The translations under genes were made by a program, and so were the position numbers. Shown piece after piece: positions 49,727 through 60,416 of a DNA stretch of 64,000 nucleotides. The notes under the pieces were generated by a model. That model was given only the letters and a program-made list of their open reading frames with translations. It did not search any database and had not been told where the DNA came from. This stretch comes from Streptococcus suis (lineage in GTDB: Bacteria > Bacillota > Bacilli > Lactobacillales > Streptococcaceae). Within the stretch, counting starts at the first letter, position 1; every line of letters starts with the position of its first letter. The stretch is from NCBI GenBank assembly GCA_022354845.1, contig CP031970.1:1612001-1676000 (forward strand), in the 5' to 3' direction.

Positions 49727-51179
49727 CTATTTTGAAGCAAGAGTGTAGTATTGATTTTTGTCATTTTTACTATTGCCATACCATTTCAAGAGTCCTTGAT
49801 CCGTCAATTTTTGCAACACTTTTCCTATATGACGTCTGCTTCTACCAGTCAATTCAACAGCTTTTGCCGTTGTCATTCTCTCGCCTGAATTATATATATA
49901 GTGGACAATTAATTGCTCGTCTGCTGTTAACTCACCAAAATCAGAGAACTGTTTTTCCAAGCTGTCTCGTGTGCGCAAATGACGGCTGACAATATTATTC
50001 TCAAGCGTCAGGACAACCTTATTCCCAGGTTCTGAATACTTAGGTTCATGGAGAAAAGCAGATTCCATTTCCGAGTAGATCCGTTTAACACCTTCATTCA
50101 TCTCGCGTACCCAGCCAAACTCTGTCAGAGTTCTGGCAATGCGGGGGGGTTCTTGAAAAACGTTCATATTTGATGTTTTCAACTGTTACAATATTAGGTA
50201 ATTTCCCTGGACTGTGAATTTCTAAACGATCATCAAACATCAATACACGAATATGATCTCCATAGACAGAATAATCACGGTGAGTTACGGCATTGACAAC
50301 ACCTTCAAACCAAGCAAATTCAGGATATTCAGGCAAAATCTGAAATTGACCATCATTATCAAGATATTGAAACTCGCGAAGCTGAGTACGAATAAAATCT
50401 CGAACCTTGATAATCAAGGTAGGCAAAGCATCATCAAAGGTCACTTCCTTGATAACATTAAAACTACTTCCAGTCCCCATATCGGTACCATCAAATCGCT
50501 GAAAACGAACACGGGATTGAGGAAAGAATGCTGACGGATATTTACCAAAAAGTAAAATGGCTGCCTTGGTTAATTTTCCATTGACCAAAAAACGCCGAGC
50601 TTTGAGAATTTCTTCTGTAGAACGATCTGAAATATCAAAACGATTTTTAAAATCCTGAACCAGGTGGTCATCAATATCTTCCAAGGTCGCATCAGGTGCA
50701 ACTTCATCCTCAAAGAAACGTTGTCCCTTGTCATAACTGAGCTGAGTGCGTTGCTCGTAGCTCAACTTGACTGTTTCATCACCCTGACGAAGATAAACCT
50801 CATCATTTGGTGCTGCAATCACACGATTTGACTACAATTCCACAGAGATAACTAAAATGAGATCTTCTTCACCCTTATGATTAACCACAGGGATTTCTTC
50901 AAAAGATAAATCTAAAGGTGTTTCACGCATCTCACGGTCAATCTTTTTGAAATCGTCTATGGGATAAGCTCTGCCGTCCTTGAAACCAGTGATAATGTTA
51001 TCCTGCTTCTCATCTTCAATACCAATAACCAGCTGACCGCCATCTGCATTAGCAAAAGCAATCAGGTGTTTGAGAAGTTCCGACGGTTTCTTTCTGGCTG
51101 ATTTTCTGTCTAGATATTGACTTTCTGGAAAAAATTGGTAGTGAGATAGTTTACAAAATAATTCATCTTTATCTTTCAA
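49727..51179 (-). pseudogene. AlbA_2-type ATP-binding protein gene, broken by a stop codon and a frameshift
   Basis: One gene is spread over three pieces. Piece 1 (51179-50832; TTG start, GGAGGT ahead) has the AlbA_2/Schlafen-like segment LLKHLIAFANADGGQLVIGI and ends at an in-frame TAG. The frame continues without a break into piece 2 (VIAAPNDEVYLRQGD... GVVNAVTHRDYSVYGDHIRV), an ATPase-like region. At a run of seven C (50143-50149) one extra base shifts the frame, and piece 3 (RIARTLTEFGWVREMNEGVK...) carries the winged-helix C-terminus. The intact protein would be about 480 aa. It is last in the defence-like operon, 15 bp after the P-loop NTPase gene. Confidence 0.85.
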
Positions 51180-51194
51180 TATAAAAGCACCTCC

Positions 51195-54100
51195 TTACCT
51201 ATGTTTCCGACTATAAATTCTATAGCTATCTCCTTCTTGATGATAGGATGCAATTTTTTTGTTTGTCTTAAGGTATTCAAGAATCAATTCATTATAGCCG
51301 GTTATTTCTACTTTCGGTTTTTTATTATCAGTTAAAGAGGTAATAATTTCCGTTAGTCTGACACTATTCAATAAAGTTAAAAGTTCAGGATAACTAAAAT
51401 CATCAATATAGTTCGCCAATACAAGTCGACGGTGTTCAATATCTATGGCTGTATCCTCGATGACTTCATAGAGCAAACTTTTATCAACTGAATCGATTTC
51501 CTCTAAAAACTCAGAAATATAATCAGCAAATATTTTTCTAAATATTGATTTCGTACTCATCGATAAAATTTTATAATTAGAGATAAAAAATTGCAAATCT
51601 TCTTCATCAAATTTATTTTGCAAGATATAGTCAATCACCGCTGTAGAATAGTTCTTATCCGATAGGGATATGCTACTAGGAAATTTATCAATAACTTTAA
51701 ATTTATCTTCATCAGTTAGCACTTCATCAAGAAGACTCATCATTTCACGTTCGTGATAAATCTCCGTATCCCCCCCGCTTTCTAAAAGGTATCCATCGAT
51801 ATATTCTATCAAATATTCAATAACATGATTTTGATAATTATCTCTGAGGAAATTCAATGTGTCTACTGAAAATTTTTCCGATATACATCTTGTCCCAATT
51901 AGAATAGACATTTTTTCATCTGCAATATTTTCCAATTCAAATTCAGTGTAATGCCATCCTAATTTAGAAATAATTTCTCTGTATTTATCATTATCCAGCT
52001 GATTGCATTTAACTGTTTCTTCAAAAAATTCTTCTTGAAGTTTATCTGAAAATCCCTTGAACTCTGACTGTGAAAATTCTAAACACTCGCCATGATTTAC
52101 AAATTCAATCAATCGATCATTCCAACTATGATATTCACAGAAGTAATCTAGAATATTTTTCGTACTAAATCTTGCTTTATTGAATGCAATAGCTGCGTCC
52201 TTGATTATAACATCATCCAATTGTTCAAAATCCAAAATATTATTTTGGACTCTCTTTAAATACTCTATTCTATTATCACTGGTTACTTCGTTATGATTAA
52301 GTAAATAATACATATCTAGCCACTTATCACATAAATTATCGCTCATATAGAGTATAAACTCTGTTACAAATCGGTCAATATTTTTTTCAATATAACTAAA
52401 GAGCTTATCAAACTTTCTAACAGTCGTAATTGGTTGTTTTATCAAACTGTCTTCTTTAAAATTACCATCCAAATAAAAAGATAAACTTCGAACGTTTTTA
52501 ACATTAACGTCATAAAGATTATTGTCATAAACAAAATCACTTATTTCTTTATGTTTATCTTCGAAATTAAAATCTTTTATTTTAACCTCCATAAACTTCA
52601 AATTATCTTGAATCTGAGTCATGTTGATAGGGTCATTAAAATTATCAATTATTTCTTGGATAGCTGTCCAGTTATCATTCATCAAATCGAGAAGGTTCTC
52701 CTGAAGTTCTTCTTGCCAATTAGAACTAGCAAAATTGACAAATGATATCAATAAAACAAGCGTCTGCATTTTTTCTTTTTTGAGAATATCATCAGCAGTC
52801 AAAAGCAATCTCAATGTTCTCTGATTTAAATCGATTAAATATAAAAGTACAGTAATCTTTGCAGCAAGATGTCGTGAACTTTGTTGTAAAAACCGATTAA
52901 CAAATTCGACATTCCTTTCTGATAGGTAACTTTCCAATCTCTTTTTATCGTTCTCAAATAAAAGATATTCAAATAAATCAAAATTTAAAGCGTAACTTCT
53001 TGTAAAATCAGAATCGTTAAGTCTATCATTAACTTCTGCAATTTCTACTAATTGGTAATCCCAACCAAGTTCAATCTCTCCTTGAGCCGCATTTAAAAAC
53101 TCTTTATCTTGCTTCTTCAGGCTGTTAGGATAAAAATAAGTAATATAGTCTGGATAACTCTCATCTATATAACCATTTCTCAATAAATACATGATTAGAG
53201 AGTTTTTATCTCTCTTTAGGTAAGGATATTCTGCCATTACAGTATCGAAAAAATTACGATTAATGAGGACAGACAGCCTTTCTGATTTAACACTTTCATA
53301 CTCTTCACGTAATTTTTCTAATCTAGAATTTAACTCTTTAAGACGGTCTCTATTTTCTATAGCATTCATCCGTTCCTGAAAATTAATATCATCTATAGCA
53401 AAAATACTATTAATCGTTTCTTCTCTGCTACTCTCTCGGTTATAATAATCTGGTACGATGGAAGTAATTTTCGCATCTTCCGATAGAATCTCACGTATAA
53501 AATCCAATCTATGAGGAAATTGACTCTCGGTTTTACCATTTACTCGAATAGCCACTCTTCCCTCAGGAACCTTTAAATACGTTGAATAGAGTTCAAGTTT
53601 ATTCCTAGAAAATTCTTGCTCAGAAGAAATTATCTTTTCTTCTATTTTCTCAATTTCTGCTGATTTTTTATCTAGACTGCTCCGTTTTAAATCATCAATT
53701 CTACTAAATAGTTGATGAACGAATCCTGAATCTTTTTGGAGTAATGAAAAATCTTTAGGAAAAGTATTCTTATACACAATGATTGCAAAAATCTTATCTG
53801 ATGAAAGATTTAGCTTATTATTATCATTTTCCTTTTGGCTAAATAAATTATGCTTATATAGAACAAATTCATTACAGATATTATACGTCAATCTCATATC
53901 ATCAATGTAAATTGCCACTTGTTTTAACAATGATTTACTAACACTGCTTGCTTCACCTAAATTTGATAATATTTCTCCTAGTTTTTCACCTGAGTTAGAT
54001 GACGTAATGACTGGAATAATCGGAATAATGAAATCAAAAAATTTAGTTCTATCTTGCGAAATGAACATGTCATCTTTAACCAGATAGATAAATAGAAGTT

Positions 54101-54950
54101 TTTGCCCAGCATCTCTCTTATTGTTAACAAGCGTATTTATTTCTTTTAACTTTTCAAAGATAAGATTTGTTTCAAATCGGTCAATATCCTCAAAAATAAT
54201 AACATCACTTTGACAATTATCAAAAAGATACAAAACATCATCTAAGTATTTATCAAAATATGAATCATCTTCATTTTGGAACACTTCAACATCTCCAGAG
54301 ATATTTGCCCCACGAAAAGAAATAGTTTTTATTAATCGTCTTTTTAACTGTAATGCAGATAGTCTGTACACCGAAAAAACAAGATTACTCATCAAAATTA
54401 GATAAGCTACAATACGAACAGACTTTCCAATATGAGGAAAATCTGGGAACAATCCTCTAACCAAAATCGCTAATTGAGCATAATTCCACAGAAACATAAT
54501 CGGCAATAAGAATAGCAGAAATGCAGTAGATAATTTAAGAATTTCAGATAATTCTGGGTTTTTCTTGGACTTAAAAATGGTCATTGGAATATATTTCGAA
54601 TCAATCTGATGCAACAATTGATTGATTATTTTTCCTTCAATGATATTAATTTGTTCATTTGCATCCCTCTCTTCAGTTTGGCCTTGAGTCATATCTGAGA
54701 AAACGTTTTTTTCATTTTCAAAATTATTATGAGAAAAAAAGTGAGCCAGCGAGATATGTAATGGTTTAAAGTTGCTATTTTGACTCTTATAAGTTTCTAT
54801 AAAACTACTTTTACCTGAACCATAATTCCCAGATATTGCTACATTTTTAATACCTTTATCTTCTAACGCATATTTCATCGCTGCATCATGCGATGGGTCG
54901 ATTTTAACGTCGTTTAATGGCGTTAATTTATTGAATTTAAATTCTGTCAT
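51195..54950 (-). CDS. YobI-like P-loop NTPase with two membrane segments
   Basis: 1251 aa. Walker A is GNYGSGKSS (residues 41-49) within NVAISGNYGSGKSSFIETYK, close to YobI-like/KAP P-loop ATPases. Walker B is DVIIFEDIDRF (250-260). Two membrane segments (about 141-165 and 178-197) are inserted between them, the KAP arrangement that puts the ATPase at the inner face of the membrane. The remaining 1000 residues are helical with no motif I recognise. Family members occur in phage-defence islands, but their action is unknown. It starts 21 bp after the helicase-methyltransferase gene, with GAGGTG ahead. Confidence 0.85.
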   Translation of the reverse strand: MTEFKFNKLTPLNDVKIDPSHDAAMKYALEDKGIKNVAISGNYGSGKSSFIETYKSQNSNFKPLHISLAHFFSHNNFENEKNVFSDMTQGQTEERDANEQINIIEGKIINQLLHQIDSKYIPMTIFKSKKNPELSEILKLSTAFLLFLLPIMFLWNYAQLAILVRGLFPDFPHIGKSVRIVAYLILMSNLVFSVYRLSALQLKRRLIKTISFRGANISGDVEVFQNEDDSYFDKYLDDVLYLFDNCQSDVIIFEDIDRFETNLIFEKLKEINTLVNNKRDAGQKLLFIYLVKDDMFISQDRTKFFDFIIPIIPVITSSNSGEKLGEILSNLGEASSVSKSLLKQVAIYIDDMRLTYNICNEFVLYKHNLFSQKENDNNKLNLSSDKIFAIIVYKNTFPKDFSLLQKDSGFVHQLFSRIDDLKRSSLDKKSAEIEKIEEKIISSEQEFSRNKLELYSTYLKVPEGRVAIRVNGKTESQFPHRLDFIREILSEDAKITSIVPDYYNRESSREETINSIFAIDDINFQERMNAIENRDRLKELNSRLEKLREEYESVKSERLSVLINRNFFDTVMAEYPYLKRDKNSLIMYLLRNGYIDESYPDYITYFYPNSLKKQDKEFLNAAQGEIELGWDYQLVEIAEVNDRLNDSDFTRSYALNFDLFEYLLFENDKKRLESYLSERNVEFVNRFLQQSSRHLAAKITVLLYLIDLNQRTLRLLLTADDILKKEKMQTLVLLISFVNFASSNWQEELQENLLDLMNDNWTAIQEIIDNFNDPINMTQIQDNLKFMEVKIKDFNFEDKHKEISDFVYDNNLYDVNVKNVRSLSFYLDGNFKEDSLIKQPITTVRKFDKLFSYIEKNIDRFVTEFILYMSDNLCDKWLDMYYLLNHNEVTSDNRIEYLKRVQNNILDFEQLDDVIIKDAAIAFNKARFSTKNILDYFCEYHSWNDRLIEFVNHGECLEFSQSEFKGFSDKLQEEFFEETVKCNQLDNDKYREIISKLGWHYTEFELENIADEKMSILIGTRCISEKFSVDTLNFLRDNYQNHVIEYLIEYIDGYLLESGGDTEIYHEREMMSLLDEVLTDEDKFKVIDKFPSSISLSDKNYSTAVIDYILQNKFDEEDLQFFISNYKILSMSTKSIFRKIFADYISEFLEEIDSVDKSLLYEVIEDTAIDIEHRRLVLANYIDDFSYPELLTLLNSVRLTEIITSLTDNKKPKVEITGYNELILEYLKTNKKIASYHQEGDSYRIYSRKHR

Positions 54951-54971
54951 CTACACCTCTACACACCAATG

Positions 54972-57900
54972 TCATTCCACCATCTCCTTCACTTTACTTT
55001 CAATAAAGGCGATTTCGTCCTCAGAAAGCCCATATTTTCGATAGAGTTGTGCGTCTAACTCAGCGATGGATTGTGACCAATCAATATCCGAGTGGGATGT
55101 AAAATTTTGGAGAGGGACAAACCTATATGTTTTTCGAGTTCCATTTTGATTTGCCTTTGCTAAACTAATGAGAAACCTTACAAATTTTGTTTTTAAATAG
55201 TTTGACAGATTAATAGCACTCTTCTCATTAAGTTGCAAATCCGCCCCAACTACTAAATACGTCTCCGTACAAATACTTCCTGGAGAAGCAATTATTGTGT
55301 TTAAATTGTCATCTGCTAAATCCGTTCCAATATTATTAGCAAACGCAGTTAATACCTTGTAACAATCAATAATAGTTGAATTTCTCTTTATATCACCTGG
55401 CAAACAATATCCAAGCTTTCCCTTACTTGCATAAATCTTAATTGCTCCTTTAAATTCATTAGTATTCAATTTTGTTGTAGTTGAAAAACCAAATGGATTA
55501 CGCTCTGAAACATGATTATACAACATACGTTGATTATTTTCGTATTCAACATCGACAAATCCTTTGTTAATTAATTTTTCAAGTAATCTATATGATGTTG
55601 TTTCTGAAATAAAAATATTAATATTTTTTAGTCTGTATGGTCGATAGCCAGTATCAATTAACTGATTATCCTTATAAGTATTCACTAATATATCATTTTT
55701 TCTATTATCAAAATTGTCATCCCACAAGAAGAAGTTTACGCCCCCTCTAAGACTCACATTTACAAAGACATCATTTGGAGTTACGTAATTATGAAATTCT
55801 TTAAAATGTGAATCTTCTAAAGCACGCTTTCTAAAATCATCCAATCCTTTTCCGCCGAGAAACCATACACTAGGAGTTATTAATGTAATATAGGTTGGTT
55901 TCAAATCTACTGCCAAATTAATAAACTTATCATAGATTGGTCGAGCACTTCCATTTCCTGATTGATTATCTGACTCCTGATACGGAGGATTTCCTATCAC
56001 TACATCAAATTTCACCTTGTTAAATGCCTCCTCAACTAGTTTTTTACCTTGTTCACTATCTGTTTTTAGGGTATCTGTCAGGCTTTCTATATAAGTCACA
56101 TTGGTTTTGTACTTCCGATAGCCTGTCAGTGTACGTTCAGTAATGGTTTTTGCCATTGGTGTTTTGGCAATAGCGTAGATATTATTCGCTAAAATCTCTT
56201 GATAGACTTGGTCAGCTTCAAAATGGTTGTCATCATTTTCTGCCACTCTTTGATAATACAAGCTAATAGCACTATGAAGAGGGTAGAGACCTGTCTTTGA
56301 GTTAATGTCTAAGATTTTCGTATCTCGTTGATAGATTGATGAAGTCACTTCATTAGACACCCAGTGAAGATTTGACGTCGCACCATCTGTCACCGACTCA
56401 AAGTTATCATCATAGAAGTTCAAACCGCCGACAGACTTAGATACTTGGATATTGACAACGCGCCAAGGTGTCAATATCGTTTCCTTGTCAGGGTTTTTAA
56501 AGGTACTAAACAACTCTGCAATATTCTCTGCTCGTTCGATAAAGTCCAAACCATCAAAAGATTTGGCACGTTGACGGATGATGCGTCCAGCTTCAATAAA
56601 GACCTCAGCATCATAATACTTGGTAATCTCACTAAACATTCCCTTGGTGAAACCTTTTGGCATGAACTCTTTCCACGATTCATCATCCACCTGCTTGATA
56701 AAGTCTTGAATGGTGATATCTTTTGATAAATCGACCGCCATGCCGTAAATCATCATCGGAATACGGATAGAAACCCCGCGTAAAATAGAAATCATATTTT
56801 TCCGCTGTTTCTTCGCTTCTTTTTGCTTTTCGATAACCTCTAGATCTTCTGCTGTTCGTTTAGCTTTTGGTTTCTTTTTAGCTTTTTCAGCTTGCTCATG
56901 TTCTTCATCTGTCAAACCATTTTCGTTAATCACAACTTTCTTAGGTGTTTTTTGACTCTGCGTCTTACCAACGATAGCATTGAGTTTGGTAAACATACTT
57001 GCATCATCAGCGGTTAAAGTTAGAAGATTATCATTATAGAGACTGTCGTCTTCGAAACCTGACCGCACTGCCTTTTCAGCATAAACTTTCTTGAGCTGTG
57101 TCAACATTCTATCGACATCATAAGTCTTCATCCCATGCTCAGAAGCCCCTAAAATTGGCATAAAGTTTAACAGACGAGCCATAGCTTGCTTTTGCGCTTG
57201 CGTATTTTTCTTCCCTACACCTGAGTTAATCTGAGCACTCTCCGCCATGACAGTCAAGGCTCTATCAGGAGCAAAATCAAAGACATAACAATTTGTCTTC
57301 ATTCCCAATTTCTCATGAGAAAAAGGCGTCTGAGCACGAAAGGCAGCTTGTAGGTAGTTCATGGCACTATTGGTATTTGACAAAAATAGGACTGCTGTCC
57401 ACTCTGGGATATTTACACCTGTAGTTAGTTTACGAACCGTCAGGGTAATAGTTTTTGTCTGCGAAGGGTCTTTACCAATAGCAGAACGAACTTTCTCTAT
57501 GTCCGCATCATTAGCAATTCCATCATCGCTACTTGCTCCTCGAACAACATTAACAATTTTATATTCTTTCCCGAAAATAGGGTGTTCTTTAAGCAAGTCC
57601 TCAAAAGCATTAGCTTCCTTAACACCTGGCATAAGCCAAAGCGTATGACGCAACTCTTCACGATAAGACTTCGTTGAAAAAGGGTAGTTCGTACGACTAT
57701 CTGGATGTGTGATATTATCTAAGAATTGGCGAACCTCTTGCTTATAAACAAGTTGACCATCCTCAGCCACACGGAAAAATTCCCTAAAGTTGAACGATTT
57801 ACTCTCATCAGAAAAACGTTCCTTATGCTTCATTTCAAAAGTGTACATCGATACTTTTGGCAAAGTTTCATAAGGATTTGGCTCACTTGGTCGTTCTAAT

Positions 57901-59354
57901 TCCCACTTCTTCTTAGCCTGTTGTTCCATGACATAGTCCCAAGTATAGACTTGCTCCTCGTCAAATTGATCCAAAAGATTGAAAGGTGTCCCAGATAGTT
58001 CAAGTATCTTTGTATGCTCTTTGACCAATTCTTTCATAACGGTGTCACTGAGCTCGGTTTGCGTTCCCTCGTGCGCCTCATCAATGATAATCAAATCCCA
58101 ATCCACATCTGCAAAATCTTTCAGATTGGTTTGTCCGCCATTGTACCGAAGCAATTGGATTGAAGCAAAATACACAAAAGGTTTTTCTCCTCGCTTCAGG
58201 TTTTCAAGCGTTTCTCCTTGATAGACTGAGCCATAATCATACCCATCGGCGCTCATCTTCATTTTCTTGAAATCATCAAACCAAGAATCCGCCACAACAG
58301 GACGATGAGTCATGATGAGCACTCTTTGAAAGGCTTCATTCTTGACCAATTGCAAGGACGTCAAGGTTTTACCAAAACGCATTTTAGCATTCCAGAGCAT
58401 TCGGTCTTTTTTCTTAAAGACTTTTTGCGTCTGCTCGACCGCTGTCTCTTGTTCTGGACGAAGGGTGATAACTGGTTCTTCAATAAATGATTCTTTGGCA
58501 GTAATATTTAGATAATTTCTACCTTCTTTAACAGCTTTAATAGCAGCCTTAGCTGTCTCTAAATCCGTCTTGAACCACTCTGTTCCTTCCAGTTGTTCAG
58601 CCTGTTTAATCCCTGAACGCTTCAAGACATTATGCACATCATAATCATGGAACCAGGACTTGGTCGCCTTTTTGTAAGCAAGCTCTACCCAACCAAGCGT
58701 GTAAGGCAGACCAGATGTTTTCATGTATTGATTAATACGTTTTGGGGCAACAGTACGTAAAAAGTCACTATTTGGTGACCAATCTGTCTCAATATCATCC
58801 GAAGAAACGCTACCCTCACCAATTTTTTGAGTTCCTTCGAAGGCATTAAATAGTCCACTTTCATTGTTAACTGTTTGAATATAGATAAACTTCCGCTCAG
58901 CCGTAGTGTACATTTCTTGTGCTCTCGGTTCTAAAAACTGACCGATTGCACTGGCTTTAATATCCGGTTCAATATAGGTCAGCATGACCCAAGCTAGTAT
59001 GTCAAAGACTTGTTTTAGTGATTTTAAGGCATTTTCTTTTGTCGCATCTTCTGGATTAAGGACATGGGCAGAATTATTCCCCTTCCCCTTGATATCATAA
59101 AAGTGATCGACGATTGTTTTATTAGGAATAAAGTCTCTTATCTCTCTTAGTACGTCATTAAGGGTGGCGCGCTCACTAATATCTAAATATTCTCTATCGG
59201 CAACCAACCTCGCTGTATTCTCAGCAACTTTTCTCACCTTAGTCAGCGTGCCTTCATAGTCCCCATGTGTATAATTTTCTTCAGCCATATTTATGGTTCT
59301 AAAAAGCTCGGCTGTATCTAAATCAATTGCCAAAAATTCAAAATTTGAAATCAT
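54972..59354 (-). CDS. Restriction-modification fusion: nuclease-like, SF2 helicase and N6-methyltransferase
   Basis: 1460 aa. Residues 10-125 resemble DUF4145 (HEPN-like, KGKGNNSAHVLN). Residues 153-278 resemble a GIY-YIG/T5orf172 nuclease (KFIYIQTV, QKIGEG, DVHNVL, GTEWF). Residues 298-700 are an SF2 helicase: Walker A AKMRFGKT, DEAH at 425-428 (LIIIDEAHEG), SGTP at 454-457, QAAFRAQ at 669-675. Residues 960-1300 are a gamma-class amino-methyltransferase: motif X LTPWRVV, motif I ILDINSKTGLYPLH, motif IV NPPY at 1122-1125. The C-terminus is probably target recognition. AGGAG lies 8 bases ahead of the ATG. The nuclease call is inference. Confidence 0.85.
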   Translation of the reverse strand: MISNFEFLAIDLDTAELFRTINMAEENYTHGDYEGTLTKVRKVAENTARLVADREYLDISERATLNDVLREIRDFIPNKTIVDHFYDIKGKGNNSAHVLNPEDATKENALKSLKQVFDILAWVMLTYIEPDIKASAIGQFLEPRAQEMYTTAERKFIYIQTVNNESGLFNAFEGTQKIGEGSVSSDDIETDWSPNSDFLRTVAPKRINQYMKTSGLPYTLGWVELAYKKATKSWFHDYDVHNVLKRSGIKQAEQLEGTEWFKTDLETAKAAIKAVKEGRNYLNITAKESFIEEPVITLRPEQETAVEQTQKVFKKKDRMLWNAKMRFGKTLTSLQLVKNEAFQRVLIMTHRPVVADSWFDDFKKMKMSADGYDYGSVYQGETLENLKRGEKPFVYFASIQLLRYNGGQTNLKDFADVDWDLIIIDEAHEGTQTELSDTVMKELVKEHTKILELSGTPFNLLDQFDEEQVYTWDYVMEQQAKKKWELERPSEPNPYETLPKVSMYTFEMKHKERFSDESKSFNFREFFRVAEDGQLVYKQEVRQFLDNITHPDSRTNYPFSTKSYREELRHTLWLMPGVKEANAFEDLLKEHPIFGKEYKIVNVVRGASSDDGIANDADIEKVRSAIGKDPSQTKTITLTVRKLTTGVNIPEWTAVLFLSNTNSAMNYLQAAFRAQTPFSHEKLGMKTNCYVFDFAPDRALTVMAESAQINSGVGKKNTQAQKQAMARLLNFMPILGASEHGMKTYDVDRMLTQLKKVYAEKAVRSGFEDDSLYNDNLLTLTADDASMFTKLNAIVGKTQSQKTPKKVVINENGLTDEEHEQAEKAKKKPKAKRTAEDLEVIEKQKEAKKQRKNMISILRGVSIRIPMMIYGMAVDLSKDITIQDFIKQVDDESWKEFMPKGFTKGMFSEITKYYDAEVFIEAGRIIRQRAKSFDGLDFIERAENIAELFSTFKNPDKETILTPWRVVNIQVSKSVGGLNFYDDNFESVTDGATSNLHWVSNEVTSSIYQRDTKILDINSKTGLYPLHSAISLYYQRVAENDDNHFEADQVYQEILANNIYAIAKTPMAKTITERTLTGYRKYKTNVTYIESLTDTLKTDSEQGKKLVEEAFNKVKFDVVIGNPPYQESDNQSGNGSARPIYDKFINLAVDLKPTYITLITPSVWFLGGKGLDDFRKRALEDSHFKEFHNYVTPNDVFVNVSLRGGVNFFLWDDNFDNRKNDILVNTYKDNQLIDTGYRPYRLKNINIFISETTSYRLLEKLINKGFVDVEYENNQRMLYNHVSERNPFGFSTTTKLNTNEFKGAIKIYASKGKLGYCLPGDIKRNSTIIDCYKVLTAFANNIGTDLADDNLNTIIASPGSICTETYLVVGADLQLNEKSAINLSNYLKTKFVRFLISLAKANQNGTRKTYRFVPLQNFTSHSDIDWSQSIAELDAQLYRKYGLSEDEIAFIESKVKEMVE

Positions 59355-59357
59355 AGC

Positions 59358-60053
59358 CTAATCTCCTAGTAAATACACTTTTTGAATAGTTATCTCTTTT
59401 ATCGTATCTGCTTTTTTAACAGATTCATTCTCAATAATAAATTCATCATCTATATCAAAAAAACTCAGTTGTCCTTCCACGACTGTCCGATCGTCTTCTA
59501 CTTCCATACCCAAAAGTTCTGAAAGTGCAAAAGGAATTTTTCTTACCAAACTTGGATGACCTTTGACCAGTTGCCACTCATTGAACCTAATAGGCTCCCC
59601 TGTAACTGGATGCTGCTGAGTCAAGGTATTTCCTCTCACAATATTTTTATGAATAAGATAGTGTGCTGATTGATAGATATCATTTTTGCTATTTAGTCTA
59701 GTTCCAAAAGCTTGCTCGTACCAGTCTAAATAACAAAGAAACATCCGTGAACGTGCCACTTCCAAATTATCTTCTAAAAACTCTATGCCATAGATGGACG
59801 AGAGAGCGAATAAAGACTTTGTTTTCCAATTTCGTTTGTCATACTGTCTGACCACAGCCTCTAGCTTTCTCTCTAAAATTGCTTGCAAAAAATTTCCATC
59901 GCCTGCAGATGGCTCTAAAAAGGTCTTATATACACTTTCACAAGCTTCTTTCACTCCAGGAGTATCCAGCATTTTCTGAACCATCCAAGCAGGTGTAAAG
60001 ACTTCTCCATGTTTTTGAACACGTTGTTTTGATTTAATTAAGCTCTCTTCCAA
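59358..60053 (-). CDS. N6-methyltransferase-like protein without motif IV
   Basis: 231 aa. Motif X (HGEVFTPAWMVQKML, residues 15-30) and motif I (FLEPSAGDGNFL, 45-56) of amino-methyltransferases are clear, so it should bind S-adenosylmethionine. The catalytic NPPY motif is not found. The position where it would follow reads IVRGNTLTQQHPVTGEPIRF. It may be a SAM-binding or regulatory partner of the large fusion protein, whose gene starts 3 bp later. The start is a TTG at 60053 with AAGGAG ahead. First gene of the operon, behind a TATAAT promoter. Confidence 0.8.
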   Translation of the reverse strand: MEESLIKSKQRVQKHGEVFTPAWMVQKMLDTPGVKEACESVYKTFLEPSAGDGNFLQAILERKLEAVVRQYDKRNWKTKSLFALSSIYGIEFLEDNLEVARSRMFLCYLDWYEQAFGTRLNSKNDIYQSAHYLIHKNIVRGNTLTQQHPVTGEPIRFNEWQLVKGHPSLVRKIPFALSELLGMEVEDDRTVVEGQLSFFDIDDEFIIENESVKKADTIKEITIQKVYLLGD

Positions 60054-60413
60054 AACCTACTCCTTGAAAACGTTTATATCTCCACCTATTATACCATTTT
60101 CTATGCCTAACTTTAACTATTTCTGAGAGTGTTTGAAGTTCCCTGAAATAATGTAAGTTAGCTCTCAAAAAAAGGCAAAACATGAACAGAACTTAAATTT
60201 CATTTACAATACATGGTGTCTGATACTGACAGATAATCAGAATACAAGAAAACCGCAGATAATTTACTGCGGTTCTGTTTACATATTTTGTATTTACTAA
60301 ACTTCTTTTTGACATTCACCCAAAGTCTCACAATCCTTCATAAATCTAAATACCATCTGATCTAGTTCTATAAAAATCTGTCAAAATACTCAGTACCACT
60401 AGTTTTTTACTAA
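60054..60413. other. Gap between the defence-like operon and the integrase remnant
   Basis: Apart from the operon promoter there is a hairpin AACCGCAG/CTGCGGTT (about 60256-60279) that could end transcripts from either side. No other gene is seen. The integrase frame is closed by a TAA near 60414, so its missing 5' part is not here. Confidence 0.45.
60088..60116 (-). promoter_or_regulatory. Promoter of the defence-like operon
   Basis: On the minus strand TTAAAG (60111-60116), a 17-bp spacer and TATAAT (60088-60093), about 35 nt ahead of the TTG start codon. The -35 is weak. Confidence 0.55.
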
Positions 60414-60416
60414 ACC

